A DNA stretch of 64,000 nt. Origin: JADLHS01 sp039806955 (GTDB taxonomy: Bacteria > Verrucomicrobiota > Verrucomicrobiia > Limisphaerales > JADLHS01). Location of the stretch: the NCBI GenBank assembly GCA_039806955.1, contig JBDHQI010000001.1:124001-188000 (forward strand), read 5' to 3'. Position numbers and translations under genes: made by a program. Shown here piece after piece: positions 33,873-40,907 of this stretch (positions within the stretch are counted from its first letter, which is position 1; each line of letters starts with the position of its first letter). The notes under the pieces were generated by a model that was not told the origin of the DNA, ran no database searches, and saw nothing but the letters and a program-made list of their open reading frames with translations.

Positions 33873-36800
33873 CTACTCCTCGTAGGTCATTCCGAAGATC
33901 GTGTCCGTGAGCCAGCGGCGGAAGCTTTCGTTGTCTTGGAATTGTTTGAAGAGCTGCGCGTCGTCCTTGAACATCGCGGTGATGACGCGTTTGAGCGCTT
34001 GGTCGTGCTCGATGCGGGCGTTCTGGCGGTCGGAGTTTTTCCTGGCGTTCTGATATTTGGCATCGGCGAGAACCTTGGGCGGAATCACCTCGATGATGCG
34101 CCGCTCGACAGCTTTGGGATCAGCGAACAGCCCGCCAAACTGTTCGTTGAACGCCTTGATGATGTTCGAGAGTTTGTCCAGTTCGGGCTCGGGCTTGTGG
34201 CCGCCGCCACTCGTAGGCACGGGCTCAATCTCTGCATCTGCATCGGGCAAGGCGATGGCCATCGTTGCTTTCTTCTCGGCGCGATAACTGTCCATGTCAA
34301 TCGCCTCCAGAATGCCCTTGGAAAGATCCTCTTCCTTCGGCGCGGGCAGCCTCGAGATCAGGAAGTTCAGGAAGATCGAAAGCTTTTCCCATTCCTGCAC
34401 CCCATACGGGAGAATGGCGGCGAGAAAATCGTAGGTGCGGCAGAACGCCTTCGCCTTGCCCTTGAAATCCACCTGTCCGTCTTCATCCAGTTCATCCCGA
34501 TAGGCAGCCACGCAGGCGTCGAGAATGGGGTCGAGCTTCTCCCGCTCGGCGCCGCTGAGATACAGCGCCACCAATTCGTCTACCTGTTCGGGCGCATACA
34601 CCTGATACCCATCCAGCTCGCTCTTCAGCGTGTGGAGCTTGTTCGGGTCGGTTTCTTTGCTGAGAATCGTCGTGCGATAATACGCGGCGAACGCCTCCTC
34701 GATGGCCTTGGTGTCGTTCTGGAAATCGAGCACGAACACGTCGTGCTTCTTGGGGTGGGCGCGGTTCAGGCGGGAGAGCGTTTGCACGGCCTTGATGCTG
34801 CTCAACACCTTGTCCACATACATCGTGTGCAGCAGCGGCTCGTCGTAGCCGGTTTGGAATTTGTCGGCGCAGATGAGGAAGCGATACGGGTCTTCCTGAA
34901 TCCGGTCGGCGATCTCACCGCTGGGAAAGCCGTTGAGCCTGGCCTCGCTGACTTTCTCGCCCTTGAACTCCGGCTCGCCGGAGAAGGCGACGATGGCCTT
35001 GTGCGGGCTCTTGATCTCCGCGAGGTAATCACGGAACGCGAAGAAATACTGGATCGCGCGCTGGATGCTGCCGGTCACCACCATCGCCCGCGCCTGCCCG
35101 CCGATCTTGTTCTGGCCGATCACCTGCTCGATGAAATGATCCACCATGATCTCCGCCTTGTCGCGGATGGCCTTGCTGTGGCTCTCAACGTAGCGGCGCA
35201 GTTTCTTGCGCGCCTTCTTCACGTCGAACTCCGGGTCGCCCGGAATGGTCTTGGCCAGCCGGTAATAGCTTTCGACCGGCGTGTAATACTTGAGCACATC
35301 GAGGATGAAGCCTTCCTGAATGGCCTGCTTCATCGTGTAAGCATGGAAAGGCCGGTGCTTCACCTCGCCGCCCTCGGGGGAAGGCACGCCGAACATTTCC
35401 AGCGTCTTGTTCTTCGGCGTGGCCGTGAAGGCGAAGTAGCTGGCGTTGCCCAGCAGCTTCTTGGCTTTGATGCGCTTCTCCAACTCCGCGTTGATCTTGT
35501 CCTCGGTCGTTTCCTCGTCGTCACCCGGGTTCTCGTTCAAGGCCGCGCTCATGGCGGCGGCCGTGCGCCCGCCCTGGCTGCTGTGCGCCTCGTCAATGAG
35601 GATGGCGAACTTTCCGCCGCGATGCTCCGCGCCGATGGCGTCGAGCACGAACGGAAACGTCTGCACGGTGGAAATGATGATCTTCTTCCCCTCCTTGAGA
35701 AACTTCGCGAGCTGTTCGGTCTTGGACGTTCCGGCGCCCTCCTTCACCGCGCCGATGATGCTGCTGACCTGGGCGAAGCCCTTGATCGTCTCGCGGATCT
35801 GCTGATCGAGGATGCGCCGGTCGGTCACGACGATGATGGAGTCGAACACCTCCCGACCGCCTGCCTGCCGCTCTCCGCCCGACGCAGGCCGGTCCTTGCG
35901 CGCGCCGATGAGCTGGTGCGCCAGCCAGGCGATGGAGTTGGACTTGCCGCTGCCCGCTGAGTGTTGGATGAGATAGCGCTGCCCTGCGCCCTTGGCCCGC
36001 ACATCGGCCAGGAGCTTTCGCACGGCATCGAGCTGATGGTGGCGCGGGAAGATTTGCACCCGCTTCTTTTTGCCCGTCTTGGGATTCTCCACCTCCACGA
36101 TCTGCGCGTAGTTCTCCAGAATCTCCGTGAGGCTCGCGGGGGTGAGGATGCGCCGCCACAGGTAGTCCGTTTTCAGTCCGTCGGGGTTGGGCGGATTGCC
36201 CGCGCCGTCGTTCCAGCCCTGGTCGAACGGCAGAAACCACGAATCCTTGGCCGTGCCTTTCGCGCCCTTGAGATGCGTGCACATGGCCACGCGGGCATCG
36301 TCCACCGCGAAATGCACCACACAGCGCCCGAACTCGAAAAGCGTCTCCCGCGGATCGCGGTCGCGCTTGTATTGTTCGACGGCGTCCTCGACCGTCTGCT
36401 TGGTCAGGCTGTTCTTCAGCTCAAACGTCATCACCGGCAGGCCGTTGACAAACGCGCACAAATCCAGCGCCCGTTTGGTTTCCTCGCGGCTGTAGGCGAG
36501 CTGGCGCGTGATGCTGAAACGATTTTGCACGTGGCGCTCCACGGCTTTCTTGTTCTCCGGCGACGGCGTGCCGTAGAACAGGTCGAAGCTCAACGCGCCG
36601 TGCTTGATGCCCTTGCGCAGCACATCAATCGTGCCGCGCCGGGAAATCTCGTCCTGCAACCGCGCGAGAAATTTCTGCCGGGCGATGGCCTTCTTGTCCT
36701 TGTAATTGCCAATGCCGAGCTTGGCCGTCTCTTCGGGTTGGGTGGCTTGGAGAAAGGCGAAAAGCTGTTCCACATCCACCGCGAACTCGCGGTCGTAGCT

Positions 36801-36950
36801 CTCCGGGCGACCGGCGAGCCACCCATTGCCGCCCTTGAACGGCTTCGCCTCCGCCAGCGTTTCCGATTCACCCGCGGCAAAGCCAGCCACTCCGGTCAGA
36901 TGGCGCATGATCAGCGTTTCGAGGCCTTTTTCGGAGGTGTCGGTTGTCAT
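33873..36950 (-). CDS. hsdR: Type I restriction enzyme, R subunit
   Basis: Motor and nuclease subunit of a type I system. The nuclease domain is near residues 165-200 (VMTFELKNSLTKQTVEDAVEQYK). The translocase has Walker A HSAGSGKSNS (near 325-334), VVTDRRILDQQI, DEAH in LIDEAHSSQGG and FAFTATPKN. Motifs V/VI lie around FLICADKFQTGYDEPLLHTM and QTLSRLNRAHP. Length 1025, complete. Translation starts inside the end of the PIN gene (ATGA overlap). An extra 12-13 residue stretch RPASGGERQAGGR interrupts the motif Ia region and is repeat-derived. The first 48 bp recur at 38334-38381. Confidence 0.94.
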   Translation of the reverse strand: MTTDTSEKGLETLIMRHLTGVAGFAAGESETLAEAKPFKGGNGWLAGRPESYDREFAVDVEQLFAFLQATQPEETAKLGIGNYKDKKAIARQKFLARLQDEISRRGTIDVLRKGIKHGALSFDLFYGTPSPENKKAVERHVQNRFSITRQLAYSREETKRALDLCAFVNGLPVMTFELKNSLTKQTVEDAVEQYKRDRDPRETLFEFGRCVVHFAVDDARVAMCTHLKGAKGTAKDSWFLPFDQGWNDGAGNPPNPDGLKTDYLWRRILTPASLTEILENYAQIVEVENPKTGKKKRVQIFPRHHQLDAVRKLLADVRAKGAGQRYLIQHSAGSGKSNSIAWLAHQLIGARKDRPASGGERQAGGREVFDSIIVVTDRRILDQQIRETIKGFAQVSSIIGAVKEGAGTSKTEQLAKFLKEGKKIIISTVQTFPFVLDAIGAEHRGGKFAILIDEAHSSQGGRTAAAMSAALNENPGDDEETTEDKINAELEKRIKAKKLLGNASYFAFTATPKNKTLEMFGVPSPEGGEVKHRPFHAYTMKQAIQEGFILDVLKYYTPVESYYRLAKTIPGDPEFDVKKARKKLRRYVESHSKAIRDKAEIMVDHFIEQVIGQNKIGGQARAMVVTGSIQRAIQYFFAFRDYLAEIKSPHKAIVAFSGEPEFKGEKVSEARLNGFPSGEIADRIQEDPYRFLICADKFQTGYDEPLLHTMYVDKVLSSIKAVQTLSRLNRAHPKKHDVFVLDFQNDTKAIEEAFAAYYRTTILSKETDPNKLHTLKSELDGYQVYAPEQVDELVALYLSGAEREKLDPILDACVAAYRDELDEDGQVDFKGKAKAFCRTYDFLAAILPYGVQEWEKLSIFLNFLISRLPAPKEEDLSKGILEAIDMDSYRAEKKATMAIALPDADAEIEPVPTSGGGHKPEPELDKLSNIIKAFNEQFGGLFADPKAVERRIIEVIPPKVLADAKYQNARKNSDRQNARIEHDQALKRVITAMFKDDAQLFKQFQDNESFRRWLTDTIFGMTYEE
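35859..35889. repeat. In-frame palindromic insertion inside hsdR
   Basis: GCCTGC at 35859 and GCAGGC at 35884 bracket a GC-rich stretch that encodes most of PASGGERQAGG, between the conserved GARKD and EVFDSIIVV. It contains CCTGCCTGCCG, identical over 11 bp to the left boundary repeat of the GIY-YIG insertion in hsdM (41077-41087). Confidence 0.55.
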
Positions 36951-37546
36951 TGTGGTGGATTGGGCAGACGCCCGAGCGGTCCGCCTGGCTGCCCCATGTC
37001 ATTGAGAATCTGTCCGGCAAACCTGGGCAGACTTTTGCCCAGATGGATGATGACATCTTCCAGCTCCGTCTTACGGTCACGACTGATGGCACTTAATTTG
37101 GCCATGACCACGGCCGGGTTCATGGAATAGAGCGTCAGCAAGTAGTCTTGCGGATGCACCGCCTCGATTTTCCACGGTTGCAACACAGCTGCCGGGAAGT
37201 GCCGCAAATTGAACGTCACGATTACGGTGACTCCCGACTTGATCGCTGCGGCCAGCACATGGCGATCGCCTTCATCGTTGGTGAGCGACGGAAAGAGTTC
37301 TTCATAGCCGGTGACGGCCGCATCGGGGAAAAACCGGGTTACCGCCTGCCTCCAGGAATCGGCGACCGCCACCGGCCAGGCTGGCTTCAACTTCTCCAAT
37401 TGCGCGCGGCGGACTTCGTCAAGAATGGCTTCCGACCATCGCGGCACGATCAGCCGCGGCGGCTCTGCCAGACGCAGGAACAAGTCGCCTACGCCAAAAT
37501 TGGCGAGCACGCAGGCATCCAGCAGAATGGGGAAATCGGCGGTCAT
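36947..37546 (-). CDS. PIN-domain protein, probable toxin RNase
   Basis: 199-residue PIN protein. Conserved acids: Asp in PILLDACVLANF, Glu/Asp in SEAILDEVRR, Asp in NDEGDRHVLAAA. The usual final acid in TFNLxDF is His here (VTFNLRHFP). The start overlaps the HTH antitoxin (ATGA) and the stop overlaps hsdR (ATGA). A C-terminal extension beyond the PIN fold (after PQDYLLTLY) ends with a proline/glycine-rich tail. As the second gene of a toxin-antitoxin-like pair placed before hsdR, it may have arrived as a module. Confidence 0.8.
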   Translation of the reverse strand: MTADFPILLDACVLANFGVGDLFLRLAEPPRLIVPRWSEAILDEVRRAQLEKLKPAWPVAVADSWRQAVTRFFPDAAVTGYEELFPSLTNDEGDRHVLAAAIKSGVTVIVTFNLRHFPAAVLQPWKIEAVHPQDYLLTLYSMNPAVVMAKLSAISRDRKTELEDVIIHLGKSLPRFAGQILNDMGQPGGPLGRLPNPPQ

Positions 37547-37998
37547 TCCTCCCCGGTGTAATCGGTGTCGTAGAGTCCGGCCTTGTTGACCTCGTCAAAC
37601 AACTGCTTCAACCCCGTCCGCCGCTCCGCATCCCGCTTCTTCGCGTAGTCCCGCAGGTCCTTGAAATACACCCGCCGATGCGAGCCCACCCGGTGAAACG
37701 GAATCTGCCCCGACTCCAGCAACGTCACAAAATGCTGCCGCGACATGCCGAGAAAATTCGCCCCCGCCTGCGTCGTGAACGCCTCATCTTCCGGCATCAG
37801 CACCACGGCTTTGCCGTGTCGCATATCCTGAATCACCTTCACCAGCACTTCGAAGATCGGCTGCGGCAGCGGAATCTCCGTGCCATCCGCACCTTTCAGG
37901 CTGGGATGTTGGTTGCGTTGCGCCAGATCCAGCAACGGCTGCAACAACGCCCGTTCCGCTTCAGTCAACAACGAGGCATCCACTCGGTTTTCAGTCAT
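37543..37998 (-). CDS. HTH (excisionase-like) antitoxin of the PIN pair
   Basis: About 151 residues with a MerR/excisionase-type helix-turn-helix in the middle (FTTQAGANFLGMSRQHFVTLLESGQIPFHRVGSHRRV is the region; key part MSRQHFVTLLE) and an acidic C-terminus (DEVNKAGLYDTDYTGEE) likely to contact the toxin. Such proteins pair with PIN toxins and repress their own promoter. The second ATG at 37998 is preferred over 38004 because GAGGG lies six bases before it. A set of 9-bp direct repeats 37-72 bp upstream is a possible operator. Confidence 0.78.
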   Translation of the reverse strand: MTENRVDASLLTEAERALLQPLLDLAQRNQHPSLKGADGTEIPLPQPIFEVLVKVIQDMRHGKAVVLMPEDEAFTTQAGANFLGMSRQHFVTLLESGQIPFHRVGSHRRVYFKDLRDYAKKRDAERRTGLKQLFDEVNKAGLYDTDYTGEE

Positions 37999-38034
37999 AT
38001 TCATCCCTCAAATATCGGCAACTTCCGGATTAAA

Positions 38035-38070
38035 TCAACGCTATAACCGCAATAACCGCCATATCCGCAA
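38035..38070 (-). promoter_or_regulatory. Four 9-bp direct repeats upstream of the antitoxin gene
   Basis: On the minus strand the units are TTGCGGATA, TGGCGGTTA, TTGCGGTTA and TAGCGTTGA, head to tail. Their place just upstream of an HTH antitoxin suggests an autoregulatory operator. They could also be simple slippage. Confidence 0.4.
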
Positions 38071-38128
38071 CTCCTCTTCTTCCCCGGTTTCTGGCATTTC
38101 TGCCTCGGTGTGGGCGATAGCTGCCGCA

Positions 38129-38336
38129 CGCCCCAAAGGGGCAGGGCCATTCCAGCCCAGGGCAACGCCCTGGGTTGTGGAACCCCATGGATCAAGCCCT
38201 GAAGGGGCGTGCGAACGGCGCGGATTCGGCGCACGAAAATGTTCCGGTTGAGCCGCCTTTTCAGGGCTGGGGAATCATCGGCGGATCGTGACCTGGGGCG
38301 TTGCCCTAGGCTGGTATGAGGTGCCCCGTTGGGGCG
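38129..38336. mobile_element. MITE-like element with about 45-bp inverted arms
   Basis: The left arm starts CGCCCCAAAGGGGCA and includes CCAGCCCAGGGCAACGCC. The right arm, read in complement, starts CGCCCCAACGGGGCA and includes CCAGCCTAGGGCAACGCC. The arms match at roughly 85%. No coding sequence is inside. It lies directly against the duplicated start of hsdR, after its codon 16. Similar CCCTGAAGGGG-style repeats are widespread in related phyla. Confidence 0.65.
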
Positions 38337-38381
38337 CATGATGAGGGTTTCGAGGCCTTTTTCGGAAGTGTCGGTTTTCAT
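38334..38381 (-). pseudogene. Duplicated 5' end of hsdR (48 bp)
   Basis: From the ATG at 38381 it encodes MKTDTSEKGLETLIMR, matching the HsdR start MTTDTSEKGLETLIMR. The DNA matches 36903-36950 at 44 of 48 bases. It ends at the MITE-like element. Either this is the original start of hsdR, displaced when other genes entered, or a target duplication made by that insertion. Confidence 0.85.
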
Positions 38382-38400
38382 TTTCAACTCCGCTTCAGCG

Positions 38401-38415
38401 GCAACCTTTGGTTGC
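38401..38415. terminator. Short hairpin downstream of the AlbA_2 pseudogene
   Basis: GCAACC-TTT-GGTTGC is a perfect 6-bp stem just upstream of the duplicated hsdR start. It lacks a clear T-run on the minus strand, so its role as a terminator is doubtful. Confidence 0.25.
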
Positions 38416-38544
38416 GGGCTTTGTTAAAGGGTTACCAGTTCTCAAAATCAAACAAAGCGAAAACCCATTAAAATCAGGAGCTTGCGTGCCCATGTCTGGA
38501 TGCTTGCTTTGTTTCATAATGCGTTTCCTTTGTTGTTCGACGGG

Positions 38545-38966
38545 TCACGCCCAGACCGGCACGTATTCGGCAAATTTCTTCGACTTGTTGGCCGGGTCGG
38601 CGGGTTTGACCAGCTTCCGGTCCACGGCTTCCTGAATCAGCACGGAAACCATGGACCGCTGCTTCTCCGGCATCTTCAATCGCTCCCGCAGGCTGGTGTT
38701 CGTCATTGCGCTGTCCGAGTAATACTTCAACACCGCGTGCTGATAGCAGGCTTCCAACCGCTCCTGCGCCGACATTTTGGCGAACCTCCTCGGTGCGTGC
38801 AGGGTGACCTTGAAATGGGTTGGTTCGCCAAGGCCGACAGATGCTCCGTCAGCCGTTTCTTGTCCGGCGACAGCGCAGCCTTCCAATCCAGTTCGTTCAA
38901 CTCGTGCTTCGGCGGCACAAGGCTCGCCGACAGCAACTCCAAGGCTTTGGTCATCCAGGCTTTCAT
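38545..38966 (-). pseudogene. AlbA_2-domain (putative DNA-binding/ATPase) gene with large internal deletion
   Basis: The first about 50 residues (ALELLSASLVPPKHELNELD, KAALSPDKKRLTEHLSALAN) match the start of AlbA_2 proteins found in type I operons. The C-terminal part (RLEACYQHAVLKYYSDSAM, TNTSLRERL, KKFAEYVPVW) matches the end of the same family, but in another frame. About 300 middle residues, including the rest of the AlbA_2 fold, are gone, with the joint near 38820-38830. The remaining frames are 38966-38727 and a downstream one ending at 38545. ATG 38966 overlaps the stop of the 42-codon ORF (ATGA), consistent with former membership of the hsd operon. Confidence 0.75.
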
Positions 38967-39091
38967 ACGGACGTTTTCCACTCAAATAAGAACATGCTGC
39001 AATTAAACAACTTGTGGCGATGCGCCGCCAGCCAGATAAATAAGAATCCCGCCTTCCACGCACGCGCCTGATCGGTAGTCTGGAGGTTCAT
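38963..39091 (-). CDS. Small hypothetical protein in the hsd operon (42 aa)
   Basis: The frame starts with an ATG overlapping the hsdS stop (ATGA) and ends overlapping the ATG of the AlbA_2 gene (ATGA). This chained arrangement is the main reason to accept it. It has a hydrophobic/aromatic middle (WKAGFLFIWLAAHRHKLF) followed by CSMFLFEWKTSV. No family recognised. It may be a real small protein, or a translational bridge keeping ribosomes moving through the operon. Confidence 0.5.
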   Translation of the reverse strand: MNLQTTDQARAWKAGFLFIWLAAHRHKLFNCSMFLFEWKTSV

Positions 39092-40506
39092 GCTTCGGCC
39101 TCCTCGGGTTCCGGTTCTCCGGTCAAATCTTCGTCGGGCGCCGCCTCTGAGGCCCCGGGCAGCTCCGGCAGGTGGGCGGCGGCGCCTGCCTGTGCGAGCA
39201 CCGCAGACAGGGGGCGGACGTCCAGCTTGCCCGTCACCACGTCCGCCGTTAGCCGCGTCCGGTATTCCTGCATCAGCGCGATCTCTCGCTCCGTCCGGGC
39301 GATGGCGGTGTTGAGGGAGGAAGTCTGCCGCTCGACTGACTTCACAATTCCAAGTTGCTCGTCTCGTGGCGGAAAGGGAATCACTAGAGTGTTGAGGTCT
39401 CCCTGCGTGAGCTGATTGATCGTAGATGTTTCGAACTGCGCCATCACGAAGCTGAAGAGGTTCGAGTTGAGCACCCAAAAGACGAAGTCATTCCAAGGAC
39501 TGCGGAAGACAGACATGAACGCCCCGAACGCCACACCCTCAAATTCCGGGGTAATGAATGCTGATTTTCCAACTAGATTACGGCTGCCGCTTCGCGCACA
39601 AATCAAGATGTCGCCGGATTTGACCCGCACTTCTGGAGGGATGTCCTTCCTTACAAAAACATCGTCTGCGTGAACGAGCTTACCGTTCTTGATGTTTGAC
39701 GCCCGCAGAACGAGGCATCCGCTTTCATCTGTGACATCTGCGGGCGAATAGGTGAGGCCAATTTTGGTGTTCCCGACGTTCTTCATTCTTCGCACCTCCC
39801 AATGATGCGGGATGTCGCCGAGCCAGGGGATGCCGGAGGGTTTGAGGGGCACGGAGGGATCAAGGCCGCGGGTGACGGCGCGGTGGATGATGGCCTGCTT
39901 CTGCTCATTCAACAGCCCGATGAGCTTCCGCTTCGCCCGGATGAACCCGTCGATCTTCCGGTTCGCATGGTCCAGAAACCGCACGATGGCCGCTTGTTCG
40001 TCGGGGGGAGGGAGCGGAATCGGTGCATCAAGAAACGCAGTGTCGGTTAATTGCAGTCGGGAAATCCAAATTCCTTTCGACCGCACTTGAAGCTCCCAGT
40101 TAAACGCGGAGGAGCGAACCAACTCGTGGAGAAACCTCGGGACGATCTGTGCCGATGGGCGAACGCGATAGACACTGTAGGCTGTGCTGATGATGCCATG
40201 ATGGTTTGCAACACCGAGGCCGCCGCCCCATGCCCAAAGGCTGTTGATGACCAAGTCGTCCGGCCAGCAGAGCTTGTAGCCAGCGTAGGACGCGGCTTTG
40301 AACATCGTCACTTTGGCCGTGTTGCGAGGAACGACGCCGCGAGCGGAACTCACCGTGAGCAGTTCTTCCTTCCCGGACTTCGACCGTTGATCCACGCACG
40401 TCATGTAAGACTTGCCGCGCTTGATCACCCAATGTGACGGGTAACGCCCAAGCCAAGGCAACCCCGACTCCTTGTAATCCGGATACGGTTTCAAGCCCTC
40501 GATCAT
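39088..40506 (-). CDS. hsdS: Type I restriction enzyme, specificity subunit
   Basis: 472-residue DNA-recognition subunit with the usual two-fold repeat. Target domain 1 starts at ESGLPWLGRYPSHW and ends in the conserved helix PPPDEQAAIVRFLDHANRKI. Domain 2 starts at PSGIPWLGDIPHHWEVRRMK and ends in FPPRDEQLGIVKSVERQ. A long acidic C-terminal tail (EPEPEEAEA) is unusual but not rare. The start overlaps the rhuM stop as ATGA. Recognition sequence cannot be predicted. Confidence 0.93.
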   Translation of the reverse strand: MIEGLKPYPDYKESGLPWLGRYPSHWVIKRGKSYMTCVDQRSKSGKEELLTVSSARGVVPRNTAKVTMFKAASYAGYKLCWPDDLVINSLWAWGGGLGVANHHGIISTAYSVYRVRPSAQIVPRFLHELVRSSAFNWELQVRSKGIWISRLQLTDTAFLDAPIPLPPPDEQAAIVRFLDHANRKIDGFIRAKRKLIGLLNEQKQAIIHRAVTRGLDPSVPLKPSGIPWLGDIPHHWEVRRMKNVGNTKIGLTYSPADVTDESGCLVLRASNIKNGKLVHADDVFVRKDIPPEVRVKSGDILICARSGSRNLVGKSAFITPEFEGVAFGAFMSVFRSPWNDFVFWVLNSNLFSFVMAQFETSTINQLTQGDLNTLVIPFPPRDEQLGIVKSVERQTSSLNTAIARTEREIALMQEYRTRLTADVVTGKLDVRPLSAVLAQAGAAAHLPELPGASEAAPDEDLTGEPEPEEAEA

Positions 40507-40907
40507 GGCCGGCCTCCGTTCGGTTTGCGGCGCTTGGGCAACTTTTTCACCTCGGCGTCCAGCAGGCCGAGCAAGTCGGCCTCGCCCTGGGCTTCGAGCG
40601 CGGCGCGGCGGCGGGCGGAGATGATGACATCGAGGTTGTAGAACTCGATGTCGCGCGAGACCTGTTTTCCGCCCTCGGTTTGAACTGTTGCAATTTTTGC
40701 AACAGTTGCCGCCGCGCTTAGTTCGCCCTCGCCGAAGACGTTCTTGACGTGGCGGGAGATGACGGACTTGTCGCGCTGAAAAAGATCGGCCATCTGGTTG
40801 AGCGACAGCCAGACGGTCTCGTTTTCGAACCGGCACTGGATGCGGGTGCGGCCGTCCTCGGTCTGGTAGAGGATGAGGCTGGAGGACGGTGGCGTGGTCT
40901 CGCTCAT
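40503..40907 (-). CDS. Shortened RhuM-family protein
   Basis: The 134-residue product begins as RhuM proteins do (LILYQTEDGRTRIQCRFEN, TVWLSLNQMADLFQRDKSVI, DIEFYNLDVIISA). It then jumps to a C-terminal-like tail DAEVKKLPKRRK. The family is usually more than 300 residues, so about 200 residues are missing in frame. RhuM genes are frequent passengers of type I operons, with unknown role. Both ends overlap neighbours by ATGA (hsdM before, hsdS after), so the deletion was tolerated without breaking translation through the operon. Confidence 0.75.
   Translation of the reverse strand: MSETTPPSSSLILYQTEDGRTRIQCRFENETVWLSLNQMADLFQRDKSVISRHVKNVFGEGELSAAATVAKIATVQTEGGKQVSRDIEFYNLDVIISARRRAALEAQGEADLLGLLDAEVKKLPKRRKPNGGRP

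Noticed and set aside
33660..35960. 766-codon open frame on the plus strand
   Set aside because: It lies opposite hsdR, whose motifs are complete. The plus-strand product is Arg/Leu-rich without any domain and arises from the GC-rich codon bias.
38035..38070. CRISPR-like short repeats
   Set aside because: The units are 9 bp and directly adjacent without spacers. No CRISPR array or cas gene is seen in the window.
38001..38387. 128-codon frame starting with the hsdR-like peptide
   Set aside because: Only the first 16-18 codons are homologous. The rest reads through the MITE-like element and the direct repeats, so I treat it as a relic and not a gene.
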